Source of the DNA: Maritimibacter sp.
Lineage (GTDB): Bacteria; Pseudomonadota; Alphaproteobacteria; Rhodobacterales; Rhodobacteraceae
Length of the DNA: 35,975 nucleotides
Direction of reading: 5' to 3'
Assembly: GCA_011389895.1 (NCBI GenBank)
Contig: JAABTN010000031.1
Coordinates: 1 to 35,975, forward strand
Of this stretch, positions 15,809 through 25,229 are shown in pieces. Below the pieces are notes generated by a model, which was not told the DNA's origin, ran no database searches, and was given only the letters and a program-made list of their open reading frames with translations. A program made the translations under genes and the position numbers. Position 1 is the stretch's first letter. Each line of letters opens with the position of its first letter.

Positions 15809-17017
15809 ATGGCAGAAGCTGCCTATATTTATGACGCGATCCGCACGCCGCGCTCGAAAGGCAAGGCGGATGGAACCCTGCACGAGGTGAAGCCCATCAC
15901 GCTCGTCACCACCCTGCTGGAAGAAATGCAAAGCCGGCATGATTTCGACACCGGGCGTGTCGATGACGTGATGCTGGGCTGCGTGGCCCCGGTGATGGAA
16001 CAGGGCGCGGTGCTGCCCAAGATCGCGCTGCAAAAGGCGGGCTGGGACGAAACCGTGCCGGGCGCACAGGTAAACCGGTTCTGCGCCTCGGGCCTCGACA
16101 CCTTCAACACAGCCGCCGCGAAGGTCGCCTCCGGGTGGGAAGACCTCGTCTGTGCCGGCGGGTTCGAAAGCATGTCACGCGTGCCGATGGGGGCCGATGG
16201 CGGCCCCTTCGCCGAAGACCCGGAAACCGCGCTCGACACCGGTTTTGTGCCGCAGGGCATCGGGGCCGACCTGATCGCCACCATCGAAGGCTGGAGCCGC
16301 GACGACGTGGACGCCTTCGCGCTGGAGAGCCAGAAACGCGCGGCGCATGCCCGTGACAGCGGCTGGTTCGACCGCTCCGTGGTGCCGGTGCGCGACGAGA
16401 ACGGGATCGTCGTTCTGCAACGCGACGATTTCATCAAAGCGGACACCGACATGCAGAAACTGGGGGCACTCAAGGCCTCTTTCGCCATGCCGGGCTCCAT
16501 CGGGTTCGATGCGGTGGCACTTGCAAAATACCCGATGGTGGACCGCATCAATCACGTTCACACACCGGGCAACTCCTCCGGCATCGTGGACGGCGCATCG
16601 CTGGTCATGGTCGGAAGCGAACAAGCGGGCCGTGACATCGGGATTGAGCCGCGTGGCCGCGTGCTCTCCATCGCGCTCACCGCGACGGACCCGACCATCA
16701 TGCTCACCGGTCCCGGTCCGGCGTCTGAAAAAGCGCTCGCCAAGGCGGGGCTCACCATCGACGACATCGACCTCGTCGAGATCAACGAAGCCTTCGCGTC
16801 GGTCGCCCTGCGCCTGCAACGCGATCTCGACGTCCCGGACGAAAAGCTGAATGTCGTCGGTGGTGCCATCGCGATGGGCCATCCGCTTGGCGCGACCGGC
16901 GGTTGTCTTGTTTCCACCATGCTGGATGAGCTTGAGCGGCGGAACCTGAAGCGGGCGCTGATCACCATGTGCGTCGGCGGCGGCATGGGGATCGCCAGCA
17001 TCATCGAGCGCGTGTGA
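15809..17017 (+). CDS. Acetyl-CoA C-acyltransferase (thiolase)
   Basis: The 402-residue thiolase has all three catalytic motifs: Cys92 in [12 protein letters not shown] (acyl nucleophile), His358 in GHPLGATGG and Cys388 in CVGGGMG. It starts with [15 protein letters not shown], typical of beta-oxidation thiolases that work with a FadJ/FadB partner, which follows 11 bases downstream. It cleaves 3-ketoacyl-CoA to a shortened acyl-CoA plus acetyl-CoA, or propionyl-CoA with 2-methyl substrates. A ribosome-binding site (GGGAGGAAGACC) precedes the ATG. Confidence 0.93.
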   Translation: MAEAAYIYDAIRTPRSKGKADGTLHEVKPITLVTTLLEEMQSRHDFDTGRVDDVMLGCVAPVMEQGAVLPKIALQKAGWDETVPGAQVNRFCASGLDTFNTAAAKVASGWEDLVCAGGFESMSRVPMGADGGPFAEDPETALDTGFVPQGIGADLIATIEGWSRDDVDAFALESQKRAAHARDSGWFDRSVVPVRDENGIVVLQRDDFIKADTDMQKLGALKASFAMPGSIGFDAVALAKYPMVDRINHVHTPGNSSGIVDGASLVMVGSEQAGRDIGIEPRGRVLSIALTATDPTIMLTGPGPASEKALAKAGLTIDDIDLVEINEAFASVALRLQRDLDVPDEKLNVVGGAIAMGHPLGATGGCLVSTMLDELERRNLKRALITMCVGGGMGIASIIERV

Positions 17018-17028
17018 GGGGGAGCATC

Positions 17029-19176
17029 ATGGAAGATTTCATCTACGACAAGGACGCCGATGGCATCGTCACCGTGACGATGGACATGCAAGGCCAGAAC
17101 GCCAACACGATGAACGCCCGGTTCGAACCGGGGATGCGCACGATCTGCGACCGGCTGGAAGCCGAAGAGGGGCTGACCGGCGTGGTCTTCGCCTCGGCCA
17201 AATCCACCTTCTTCGCGGGCGGTGACCTGCACGACATCCTGGCGACCACCGAGGCCACGCAGGAAACCTTCGATTTCATCGAGGCGAACAAGGCGACCTA
17301 TCGGCGGCTTGAAAAGCTGCCCGTGCCGGTCGTCGCCGCGATCAATGGCGCGGCTTTGGGCGGCGGATACGAGCTCTGTCTTGCCTGCAATCACCGCGTC
17401 GTCGTGGACAACCCCAAGGCCGTCGTCGGCCTGCCGGAGGTCACCCTTGGCTTGTTGCCCGGCGCGGGCGGCGTCGTGCGTCTGACCGCGAAGCTGGGAC
17501 TGGAAACCGCCCTGCCCTACCTGCTCGAAGGCAAGCAGGTGCGCCCGCAAGACGCGCTCAAGGTTGGCATGGTGGACGAGATTGTCAGTAAGAAAGACGG
17601 CCTGATCCCCGCCGCCAAAGCCTGGATCAAGGCGAACCCGGACACCGCCGTGCAGCCGTGGGACCAAAAGGGGTTTCGTTATCCGGGCGGAGACGCGCTC
17701 AACCCGAAAGTGCGCCAGATGGTCATGGCGTCGACTGCCATGCTCTACCAGAAAACCCGTGGGCTGCTGCCTGCGCCCGAGAAGATCCTCGACGTGGCGG
17801 TGAACTCCATGCGGATGAACTTTGACGCCGCCCTTCGGATGGAAACACGCCGTTTCATCGGTCTCATGGCGTCGAAAGAAGCCAAGGCCGCGATCTCGAC
17901 CTTCTTTTTTGGGATGCAGGCGATCAACTCCGGCAAGGTGCGCCCGGAAGGCGAGCGTTGGAAAGCAGGCTCCGCCGCCGTTCTTGGCGCAGGCATGATG
18001 GGGTCCGGCATCGCCTACGCCCACGCCAAACGCGGGCTTGCGACGCGGTTGAAGGACACGGATCAGGCCAACGCGGAGAAGGGCAAAGGCTATTCCGAGA
18101 AGCTCTGCGACAAGGCCATTGCGCGCGGTCGCATGGACGAGGGCAAAAAAACCGCTCTGCTCGATGCGATCACGCCGACGACCGAGAACGCGGAACCGGG
18201 CAGCGTGGACATCATCATTGAGGCGGTGTTCGAGGACATCGACCTCAAGGATCAGGTCATCGCGGACACATGGCCGATGCTGTCGGAGGATGGGATTTAC
18301 GGGTCGAACACCTCGACCCTGCCGATCTCGATCCTGGCTGAAAGCTGCCCCGATCCGAGCCGCTTCATCGGGCTTCATTTCTTCTCACCCGTCGACAAGA
18401 TGAAGGTGGTCGAGATCATCATGGGCGAGAAAACCTCGCAGGACACGCTGCGCAAGGCCTACGATTACGTGCAACAGATCGGCTACATGCCCATCGTGGT
18501 GAATGACAGTCGCGGTTTCTTCACCTCCCGCGTGTTCGGCACCTTCATGGATGAAGGCTGTCAGCTTCTGGTGGATGGTATGGCCCCAACCGCCATCGAA
18601 CGCGCGGCCTGGCTTGCCGGGATGCCGGTCGGCCCGCTTCAGGTGTTCGACGAAGTGTCGTTGATCCTTGGGCAAAAGGTGCGCAAGACGCACAAGGCGC
18701 TGGACGAACGGCTGAGCGTAGAAAGCAGCTTTGGCCAGCACAACACGGCCACCGTGGACGTTACCGATCCCATGATCGAGATGGGGCGCGGTGGACGTCA
18801 ATATGGGGGCGGCTTCTACGACTACGATTCCGAAGGCAACCGGACGCTTTGGGAGGGTCTCGGCCAGTTTGCCAAGGGCAACACCGAGATCCCGCTACAA
18901 GATGCCATTGACCGCATCCTGTATCGCCAAGCCATCGAAACGCTGCGCTGTCTGGACGAAGGCGTGCTGAACACCGAGGTCGAGGCAAATCTTGGCGGGA
19001 TCTTCGCCATCGGCTTCCCCGCCCACACCGGCGGCGCGATCCAGTTCATTCGCGGCGAAGGGATCGACCGTTTCGCCGCCCGGGCGAAAGAGCTGGCGGC
19101 GACATATGGCGCGCGCTTCGCGGTGCCAGACAGCATCTATGACCGTCTGCGCGACGCATCGGAAAAAGCGGCATGA
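17029..19176 (+). CDS. fadJ: Bifunctional enoyl-CoA hydratase / 3-hydroxyacyl-CoA dehydrogenase (FadJ/FadB type)
   Basis: A 715-residue fusion, normal for the family. Residues 1-190 are the crotonase domain with FFAGGDLHDI (61-70) and both catalytic glutamates, Glu115 in GGGYELCLA and Glu137 in GLPEVTLGLLPGAGG. From about 315 comes the NAD-binding dehydrogenase with GAGMMGSG (320-327) and catalytic His450 in LHFFSPVDKMK, followed by two C-terminal helical domains. It carries out hydration and NAD-dependent oxidation of enoyl-CoA. Its partner thiolase is just upstream and its stop overlaps the racemase gene by 4 bases. FadB and FadJ cannot be separated by eye. Confidence 0.94.
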   Translation: MEDFIYDKDADGIVTVTMDMQGQNANTMNARFEPGMRTICDRLEAEEGLTGVVFASAKSTFFAGGDLHDILATTEATQETFDFIEANKATYRRLEKLPVPVVAAINGAALGGGYELCLACNHRVVVDNPKAVVGLPEVTLGLLPGAGGVVRLTAKLGLETALPYLLEGKQVRPQDALKVGMVDEIVSKKDGLIPAAKAWIKANPDTAVQPWDQKGFRYPGGDALNPKVRQMVMASTAMLYQKTRGLLPAPEKILDVAVNSMRMNFDAALRMETRRFIGLMASKEAKAAISTFFFGMQAINSGKVRPEGERWKAGSAAVLGAGMMGSGIAYAHAKRGLATRLKDTDQANAEKGKGYSEKLCDKAIARGRMDEGKKTALLDAITPTTENAEPGSVDIIIEAVFEDIDLKDQVIADTWPMLSEDGIYGSNTSTLPISILAESCPDPSRFIGLHFFSPVDKMKVVEIIMGEKTSQDTLRKAYDYVQQIGYMPIVVNDSRGFFTSRVFGTFMDEGCQLLVDGMAPTAIERAAWLAGMPVGPLQVFDEVSLILGQKVRKTHKALDERLSVESSFGQHNTATVDVTDPMIEMGRGGRQYGGGFYDYDSEGNRTLWEGLGQFAKGNTEIPLQDAIDRILYRQAIETLRCLDEGVLNTEVEANLGGIFAIGFPAHTGGAIQFIRGEGIDRFAARAKELAATYGARFAVPDSIYDRLRDASEKAA

Positions 19177-20300
19177 GCGGGCCACTTTCAGGGCTGCGTG
19201 TGGTCGAGATGCAGGGGCTTGGCCCCGCGCCTCTCGCCGGACAATTCCTCGCAGATCTCGGCGCAGAGGTGGTGCTTGTCACCCGGAAATCCGGCGCGCC
19301 CGACCCGACCGACATCAACAACCGGGGCAAACGGAGCATTGCCCTAAACCTCAAATCCGCGGACGGGGTGAAGGCCGCGATGGCGCTCATCACCCGCGCC
19401 GATGTTCTGATCGAAGGCTTTCGCCCCGGCGTGATGGAGCGCATGGGGCTGGGGCCCAACGACTGCGCCGCGCAAAACCCCGCGCTGGTCTATGGCCGGA
19501 TGACCGGTTGGGGTCAGGAGGGCCCGCTCGCCCAGACCGCCGGGCATGATATCAACTATCTCGGCCTCACCGGGTTTTTGCATGCCCTTGGCCCTGCCGA
19601 TGGCCTACCCGCCCCGCCGCTCAATATCGGCGCGGATTACGGCGGCGGGACCATGTTCTTGCTCTTCGGAATCATGGCCGCCCTTTATGAACGCCAGACC
19701 TCGGGCAAGGGTCAGGTGGTCGATGCCGCCATGGTAGACGGGGCCTCGGCCATGATGGGGCTGGTGCACAGCATGATCGCCCGGGGGCAATGGTCAGAAC
19801 AGCGCGAGGCAAACCTGTTGGACGGGGGTGCCCCGTTTTACCGGACCTACGCATGCGCGGACGGCAAATTCATCGCCATCGGCCCTCTGGAGCCGCAATT
19901 CTTTGCCGAACTCGTGAAGCTGGCGGGGCTGCCCGACGATCACAGGGCAACCCAGATGGACGCGCGCGCGTGGCCCGAACGTCGCGACGCCTATACAGAG
20001 GTGTTCAGGCAAAAGACCCGCGACGAATGGACCGCGATCTTTGATGGATCGGATGCCTGCGCCACACCGGTCATGACATGGTCCGAAGCCCCCGATCACC
20101 CGCATCTGGCCGCGCGCGGCACCTTCACCACCCAAGACGGCGTCACCCAAGCCGCCCCGGCCCCGCGCTTTTCGCGCACCGCCCCGGATGGCGCGGCCAC
20201 GCCCCGCGCGCCCGGCGAAGACACCGAGGCGGTGCTTGCCGAATTGGGGTTCGACGAGGCCACCATCACCCTGATGCGCGAGGGTGGCGTGCTGACCTGA
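19173..20300 (+). CDS. CoA transferase family III (CaiB/BaiF), alpha-methylacyl-CoA racemase-like
   Basis: The 375-residue protein opens with LSGLRVVEMQGLGPAPLAGQ, like alpha-methylacyl-CoA racemase (AMACR/MCR), followed by DLGAEVVLV and NLKSADG. His125 in AGHDINYLGLTG and Asp155 in GADYGGG match the catalytic His126/Asp156 pair of the mycobacterial racemase MCR, whereas CoA transferases of this family use an Asp in another setting. It probably interconverts (R)- and (S)-2-methylacyl-CoA, making branched acids fit for the dehydrogenase. It overlaps the fadJ-type gene by ATGA, so they are co-translated. Confidence 0.88.
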   Translation: MSGPLSGLRVVEMQGLGPAPLAGQFLADLGAEVVLVTRKSGAPDPTDINNRGKRSIALNLKSADGVKAAMALITRADVLIEGFRPGVMERMGLGPNDCAAQNPALVYGRMTGWGQEGPLAQTAGHDINYLGLTGFLHALGPADGLPAPPLNIGADYGGGTMFLLFGIMAALYERQTSGKGQVVDAAMVDGASAMMGLVHSMIARGQWSEQREANLLDGGAPFYRTYACADGKFIAIGPLEPQFFAELVKLAGLPDDHRATQMDARAWPERRDAYTEVFRQKTRDEWTAIFDGSDACATPVMTWSEAPDHPHLAARGTFTTQDGVTQAAPAPRFSRTAPDGAATPRAPGEDTEAVLAELGFDEATITLMREGGVLT

Positions 20301-20462
20301 CACCACCTGTCCGAAGTGCCGCAGCGAAACACTTGCCCCGAAGGCCGGATCACGTGAGCACGGGGGCAACGCGCTGACACCCCGCGCTGACAAACCCTCT
20401 CCCGCGATGCGGTCCATGGCCCTATCGCGACCCGAAAACCCAAGAACACAGGAGCCCGATCC

Positions 20463-21428
20463 ATGGCCCTTCCCGCAACCTTCGACACCATGCGTCTTCC
20501 GCTCATCGGTGCCCCGATGTTCATCGTCTCCGGCCCCGATCTGGTCATCGCCCAGTGCAAGGCCGGGATCGTGGGCACCTTCCCGGCCCTGAACGCCCGC
20601 GAGCAGGAGGGGGAGCCGATCGCGCTCGACCTCTGGCTGACCCGGATCAAGAAAGAGCTTGCGGCATGGGACGCGGCCAACCCCGACAGGCCCTCGGCCC
20701 CCTTTGGCGTGAACCTGATCGCGCATCGCACCAACGCACGGTTGCAGCGCGACGTCGAAATCCTGATGGAACACGAGGTGCCGATCTGGATCACATCGCT
20801 CGGCGCACGGCCCGAGATCAACGCCGCCGCCCATTCGGTCGGGGCGGTGGTGCTGCATGACGTGATCCACAACGCCTTTGCCCACAAGGCGATCGAAAAA
20901 GGCGCCGATGGTCTTGTCGCCGTTGCGGCGGGCGCGGGCGGGCATGCCGGGCTCTTGTCCCCCTTCGCGCTGGTGCAGGAAATCCGCGACTGGTTCGACG
21001 GGCCGCTGTTTCTGTCGGGCGCCATGTCGCACGGGCGTTCGGTTCTGGCGGCAAAAGCGATGGGCGCGGATGGTGGCTATGCCGGAAGCCTCTTCATCGC
21101 CACGGAGGAGGCGAATGCCGCCGAAGGTTACAAGCAGATGATCGTGGACAGCACGGCGCAAGACATCGTGTATTCCGATTTCTTCACCGGCGTTCACGGA
21201 AACTACCTGCGCCCCTCGATCGAGGCCGCCGGGCTCGACCCCGACAACCTGTCGGGTGAAAAAGGCGACGTATCGCGGGTAGCGGCAGGCGAGAAGTCAA
21301 AAGCCTGGCGCGACATCTGGGGCTCGGGCCAAGGCATTGGCATCATCCAAGACCTGCCCCCGACCGCCAAGCTCGTCGCACGTCTGGACGCGGAATACGC
21401 CGAAGCAAAAGCCGCGATTTGTGGGTAG
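20463..21428 (+). CDS. Nitronate monooxygenase family flavoprotein (2-nitropropane dioxygenase-like)
   Basis: A 321-residue FMN-dependent TIM-barrel protein: PLIGAPMFIVSGPDLVIAQCKAG at the N-terminus (two overlapping conserved parts), FGVNLIAH, a GADGLVAVAAGAGGHAG phosphate-binding region and LSGAMSHGRSVLAAKAMGADGGYAG. The family contains nitronate oxidases, FabK-type enoyl reductases and many members with unknown substrates. Beside beta-oxidation genes a role in handling enoyl-CoA or a side product is possible but unproven. It lies 162 bases after the racemase gene, with its own ribosome-binding site (CAGGAG). That gap holds no further gene or clear promoter. Confidence 0.85.
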   Translation: MALPATFDTMRLPLIGAPMFIVSGPDLVIAQCKAGIVGTFPALNAREQEGEPIALDLWLTRIKKELAAWDAANPDRPSAPFGVNLIAHRTNARLQRDVEILMEHEVPIWITSLGARPEINAAAHSVGAVVLHDVIHNAFAHKAIEKGADGLVAVAAGAGGHAGLLSPFALVQEIRDWFDGPLFLSGAMSHGRSVLAAKAMGADGGYAGSLFIATEEANAAEGYKQMIVDSTAQDIVYSDFFTGVHGNYLRPSIEAAGLDPDNLSGEKGDVSRVAAGEKSKAWRDIWGSGQGIGIIQDLPPTAKLVARLDAEYAEAKAAICG

Positions 21429-21520
21429 GTGGTCGGGCTTTCACCGACCCGGCAAACCTTGCGCGTAATAGGGCACGGTGCGCGCCGCTTTATCTGAGAG
21501 GCGTAAATTTGACACCAAGC

Positions 21521-22117
21521 TCAGCGCGACACCATCCACACCGCGACAATCGCCAGCATCGCGCCGAACAGCAGGTTCATCGGGCGCGCCCCTGACGCGC
21601 TGCGAAACCGCCGGGTCAGAAAATCTCCGGCATAGGTCCAGAGGGTGAAAGCCAACAGATTGTTGAGCGTAAACACCAAACTGATCACTACGACCAGCGC
21701 CGGGTCACTACCCCCGGACGCGGGCAGGAACTGTGTGAACATCAATGCGATGATCAAATAGGCCTTTGGATTGAGCAGTAACAGGACCGCGCCGTCCAGC
21801 ACCGACGCCTCCCGTGGCGCAACGGTGTGCGTCGTCGCGCCTGCGCGCAAGAACCCCCATGCGAGCCAGAAGACATATCCCGCCCCGGCGAACCGAACTA
21901 TGTCGAACACCATCGGGCTCGACCTTGCGAGACCGGAAAACCCCAGACCGATAGCGACCGTCACACCCAAGGTGGCGAGATGATAGCCTGTCGTCGCGGG
22001 AACAGAGGACCGCAAACCGAACCGTCCCCCGATCGCGGCAAAGAACAGGTTTCCCGGCCCGGGGCTGTAGGCAAGCGGCAAAAGAAAAAGCAAAAGGGCA
22101 AGGATGAGCTCAAGCAT
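21521..22117 (-). CDS. LysE/RhtB-family amino acid exporter
   Basis: A 198-residue inner-membrane protein with about six hydrophobic segments. The N-terminal LAYSPGPGNLFFAAIGGRFGLR is the conserved LysE/RhtB region with the P-G-P-x-N motif, and GYHLATLGVTVAIG follows. The family exports amino acids or homoserine lactones by proton antiport; the substrate is not clear. The ribosome-binding site AGGACG lies before the ATG. It is downstream of the ABC exporter on the same strand but 122 bases away, so it probably has its own promoter. Confidence 0.88.
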   Translation of the reverse strand: MLELILALLLFLLPLAYSPGPGNLFFAAIGGRFGLRSSVPATTGYHLATLGVTVAIGLGFSGLARSSPMVFDIVRFAGAGYVFWLAWGFLRAGATTHTVAPREASVLDGAVLLLLNPKAYLIIALMFTQFLPASGGSDPALVVVISLVFTLNNLLAFTLWTYAGDFLTRRFRSASGARPMNLLFGAMLAIVAVWMVSR

Positions 22118-22239
22118 TGGAACGTCCTGTCAAAGATGTCCCATATTGCCCGCGTGATCAGGTGCTCCGCGACCCGTTTCCTGCGCAAACACACGCTGAC
22201 ATTCCGCAGGGTCGCAAAGGTCGCGGTCCCCACCCCCGT

Positions 22240-24072
22240 CTATTCTGCCGCTGCTTCGCCGAGGAATCCGCCGGATTGGTGCGCCCAGAGGTTGGCGTAG
22301 ATGCCGCCTTGGGCGAGGAGGTCTGCATGGGTGCCAACTTCGACGATCCGGCCCGCGTCCAGAACCGCGATCCGGTCCATATGCGCGATGGTCGATAGCC
22401 GGTGCGCGATGGCGATCACCGTTTTTTCCTCCATGATGTCAAACAGCGTGTCCTGTATGGCCGCCTCAACGGCGCTGTCGAGCGCGCTGGTCGCTTCGTC
22501 CAGCACGAGGATGGGGGCATCCTTCAAGATCGCGCGGGCGATGGCGATGCGCTGCCTTTGACCGCCCGAGAGCTTCACGCCGCGCTCGCCAAGATGCGCG
22601 TCATAGCCTTCGTGCCCATCGGCATCAGCGAGATCGACGATGAAATCATGCGCCTCGGCCCGGGTCGAGGCGCGGATCAACGCCGCCTCGTCCGCGTCGG
22701 GGTCGCCATAAAGGATGTTGTCGCGCGCCGAACGGTTGAACATGGCGGTGTCCTGCGTGACCATCCCGATCGCGCGGCGCAGGCTGTTCTGGGTCACCGC
22801 CGCGATGTCGTGCTCGCCGATGGTGATGCGCCCCTGCTCGGGGTCATAAAGCCGCAAAAGCAGCGCGACGAGCGTGGATTTCCCGGCCCCCGAGGGGCCG
22901 ACGATGGCGAGCTTTTCGCCCGGTGCGATGGCGAGGTCGATGCCCTCGACACCCCCCTTCATCCGTCCATAAGCAAAGCCCACATCCTCGAACCGGATGG
23001 TGCCCGCGACCCGGTCAAGCGCGGCAGCACCGGGCCGGTCGCGGGTCTGGTGGTCGGGGGTGAGCGTGGCGATCCCGTCCTCGATCTCGCCCACGTCCCG
23101 ATAGAGCCCCATGAGCGCAAAGCTGATCCAGCCGGTCATCTGCGCCAGCCGCACCGCGATAGCCCCGGCGGCAACGATATCGCCTTCGCTCGCCGTGCCC
23201 CGCGACCATGCCAAAAGGGTGCCGCCGACCAGCAGAACCGGGAGCACCCCGGCGATGGTCATGAGCGACAGGCGGAAGGCGGCAGACAGCCGTCCGAAAT
23301 GCACCGAAGCCTCGCGAAATGCGCCCACGGCCCCACGGGCGGCGGCATCTTCATGCGCGGCATTGGCAAACAGCTTCACGGTGCGGATGTTGGTGATGGT
23401 ATCGACAACCTTGCCGGTCACCACGGCCCGCGTCGCCGCCCGCCCCTTGGCCCGCTTGCGCACACGGGGCAGGAAATAGCGCAAGAGCCCAAGGTATCCC
23501 GCAACCCAGACCAGAAACATCGGGGCCAGCCACGGATCGATTGACGTGATCAGGGCAAAGGCCCCGACAAGAGACGCCAGACCGAAGGCGACCACGTTGA
23601 TCGTCTCAACCGCGAGATTGGTCATCGCGTTCCCGGTCTGCGCCTGTTTCTGGGCCAGCCGCCCGGCGAAATCGCTGTCGAAGTAATCGACCGATTGGCC
23701 CAGCATCCAGCGATGCAGACGCATGACCACCATCGGCGCGACATTCGGCGTGATCACCACCGCGGTCATGAAATTCGACGCCGCGAACACGATGGGGCGC
23801 AAGAGGAGAAAGAACGCCACCGCCATCGCCAGAAGGGCGAGGTTGCCGGAGGAAAAGAAATTCTCCTGCCCCGAGGCAACGACACTGTCGATCACCCGCC
23901 CAAGAACCCATGCCGTGCCGGTTTCCGTCGCCCCAGCGAGCGCTGAGGCCAGTGCGGCCAGCGCCATCCATGGCCACGCCCCCGCCAGCGCCCAGCGCGC
24001 GAACGGCAAAAGCCTACCCGGTGGCGGCGCGTCCTGCGGGGAATAAGGGTCGATCAGGTTTGCGAGGGTCAT
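22240..24072 (-). CDS. ABC exporter half-transporter (fused permease and ATPase)
   Basis: The 610-residue protein joins a type I exporter membrane domain (about six helices, residues 30-320) to an ATPase domain with GPSGAGKST (near 390-398), LSGGQRQRIAIARAI, ILVLDEATSALD and the IAHRLST H-loop. The sequence VDYFDSDFAGRLAQK is the coupling-helix region typical of such exporters. It works as a dimer and probably exports a lipid, drug or peptide. No partner half-transporter is present, so it should be a homodimer. It stands alone on the strand between LysE and the sulfotransferase gene; the 154 bases upstream of its start hold no recognised gene. Confidence 0.92.
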   Translation of the reverse strand: MTLANLIDPYSPQDAPPPGRLLPFARWALAGAWPWMALAALASALAGATETGTAWVLGRVIDSVVASGQENFFSSGNLALLAMAVAFFLLLRPIVFAASNFMTAVVITPNVAPMVVMRLHRWMLGQSVDYFDSDFAGRLAQKQAQTGNAMTNLAVETINVVAFGLASLVGAFALITSIDPWLAPMFLVWVAGYLGLLRYFLPRVRKRAKGRAATRAVVTGKVVDTITNIRTVKLFANAAHEDAAARGAVGAFREASVHFGRLSAAFRLSLMTIAGVLPVLLVGGTLLAWSRGTASEGDIVAAGAIAVRLAQMTGWISFALMGLYRDVGEIEDGIATLTPDHQTRDRPGAAALDRVAGTIRFEDVGFAYGRMKGGVEGIDLAIAPGEKLAIVGPSGAGKSTLVALLLRLYDPEQGRITIGEHDIAAVTQNSLRRAIGMVTQDTAMFNRSARDNILYGDPDADEAALIRASTRAEAHDFIVDLADADGHEGYDAHLGERGVKLSGGQRQRIAIARAILKDAPILVLDEATSALDSAVEAAIQDTLFDIMEEKTVIAIAHRLSTIAHMDRIAVLDAGRIVEVGTHADLLAQGGIYANLWAHQSGGFLGEAAAE

Positions 24073-24226
24073 CGCACCAAGGTAAGGCCCGGGGTCACGG
24101 GTTCAAGTCAGGTTGTCGTGACGTCTTGGTCCGACCTGTGCGCTGTGGACGCGCAGAGGATCGGCACGCGGCCCCCGGTCCTGTGCCACGCACAGACCCG
24201 GCAAAACGCCCGGCCCCGGCGGTGAC

Positions 24227-25192
24227 CTATTGCCTGCCCTCGTCCTGCTTGCGCCAATCCTCGGCCCGAAGTGCCGAGAACCGATCTGCGATCATCAAAA
24301 GATCGGCTTCGGACCCGACGGGGTGCGGCACGGTCGATATTTCGCCTTTTACGTCAAACCCCGCTTTGTCCTCCATCCAGGCCACGTCATCGGCATGGTC
24401 GCGCAGGTGCTGTTCGACCAGCCCACCGGTCAGACCGAACCGGGTTTCCCCAAGGCCTTGGAACCGTCGTTTCATCTGGGCCAGCATCTGCACCCGCTTG
24501 TCGGCGGGCAAGAGATAGCCGGTATACTTGTTGAACGCATAGATCGCCGCGACCGCTTCGGTCGACAGGCTTTTGTTGACGGGACCGGGCGTGCGCAGCG
24601 GCCCCTTCGCACCGACCCGTTGTTGAAAGTCCTGTTTCACATCGCCGCCCAAGAGATCATCGGGATGGAACCGGACGAGATGAAGGTTCTCGGGGGCGAT
24701 ATTGTCGACGATCGGTTCAAAAAAGCGCCTGTAACGCGGTTTCGGCAGCACGAATTCACGCTGTCCCGTCCTGATGCGTTGCTGAAACTGACTGCTGACG
24801 AGCGTGGCCAAGGGGCGCACGTAGGCGATGACCACCACCCGTGCGAACCGTTTTTGAAAGAACACGAACATCTCTGCCATCTCGGACGGGTCGAGATGAT
24901 CCGCTATCGATTCGCCGGAATAGATCACGCTTTTTCGTGTCCTGAGCGATTTCTTCAAAAGCTTTCGCGACGCCTTGATCCGCTTGCGAACCTGTTTCTC
25001 ATCAAAGCTGTGCCGCCGAAAAAACGGGAGCTTTTCGGGCGTTTTCTTGAAGTTGTTCTTGATCTTGGATTGATGGTTCGGTCCCCCGAGCGCGGCATAG
25101 ACGATGTCGCGGTCCTCGTATCCATGGAACGCCTGCTGGATCGCGGAAGACCCGGTCTTCGGCATGCCAAGGTGCAGGTAACAGGTTCTCAA
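24227..25192 (-). CDS. Sulfotransferase-family protein
   Basis: With a TTG start at 25192 the product is 321 residues and opens RTCYLHLGMPKTGSSAIQQ, a strand followed by the PAPS 5'-phosphosulfate loop (PKTGSS, 11-16). Further on, VVVIAYVRPLATLVSSQFQQR matches the 3'-phosphate binding strand and serine helix of sulfotransferases. A GGGAG eight bases before the TTG supports this start; the first ATG would cut off the essential first strand, and upstream frame overlaps meaB. It would transfer sulfate from PAPS to a carbohydrate or lipid hydroxyl, perhaps for surface polysaccharide. The middle is rich in Lys and Arg (residues 50-90). It lies 37 bases behind meaB. Confidence 0.8.
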   Translation of the reverse strand: MRTCYLHLGMPKTGSSAIQQAFHGYEDRDIVYAALGGPNHQSKIKNNFKKTPEKLPFFRRHSFDEKQVRKRIKASRKLLKKSLRTRKSVIYSGESIADHLDPSEMAEMFVFFQKRFARVVVIAYVRPLATLVSSQFQQRIRTGQREFVLPKPRYRRFFEPIVDNIAPENLHLVRFHPDDLLGGDVKQDFQQRVGAKGPLRTPGPVNKSLSTEAVAAIYAFNKYTGYLLPADKRVQMLAQMKRRFQGLGETRFGLTGGLVEQHLRDHADDVAWMEDKAGFDVKGEISTVPHPVGSEADLLMIADRFSALRAEDWRKQDEGRQ

Positions 25193-25229
25193 ATCCTGGA
25201 CTCCCGGTCCGTCTGCGGTGCGACCCCGC

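Noticed and set aside
16558..18378. Long open frame of about 600 codons on the reverse strand
   Set aside because: It lies antisense to the thiolase and FadJ-type genes, crosses their boundary and has no recognisable motif.
20325..20370. TTGCCCC/GGGGCAA inverted repeat between the racemase and nitronate monooxygenase genes
   Set aside because: The loop is over 20 bases and no T-tract or promoter accompanies it; chance is likely in GC-rich DNA.
21430..21452. Hairpin after the nitronate monooxygenase gene as a terminator
   Set aside because: The GGTCGG/CCGACC stem is only six pairs and is followed by CGGCAAACC with no T-tract; it may contribute but cannot be called a terminator.
24090..24125. 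GGGTTCAAGTC stretch resembling a tRNA T-loop
   Set aside because: The flanking bases do not pair as a T-stem and no acceptor, D or anticodon arm can be built around it.
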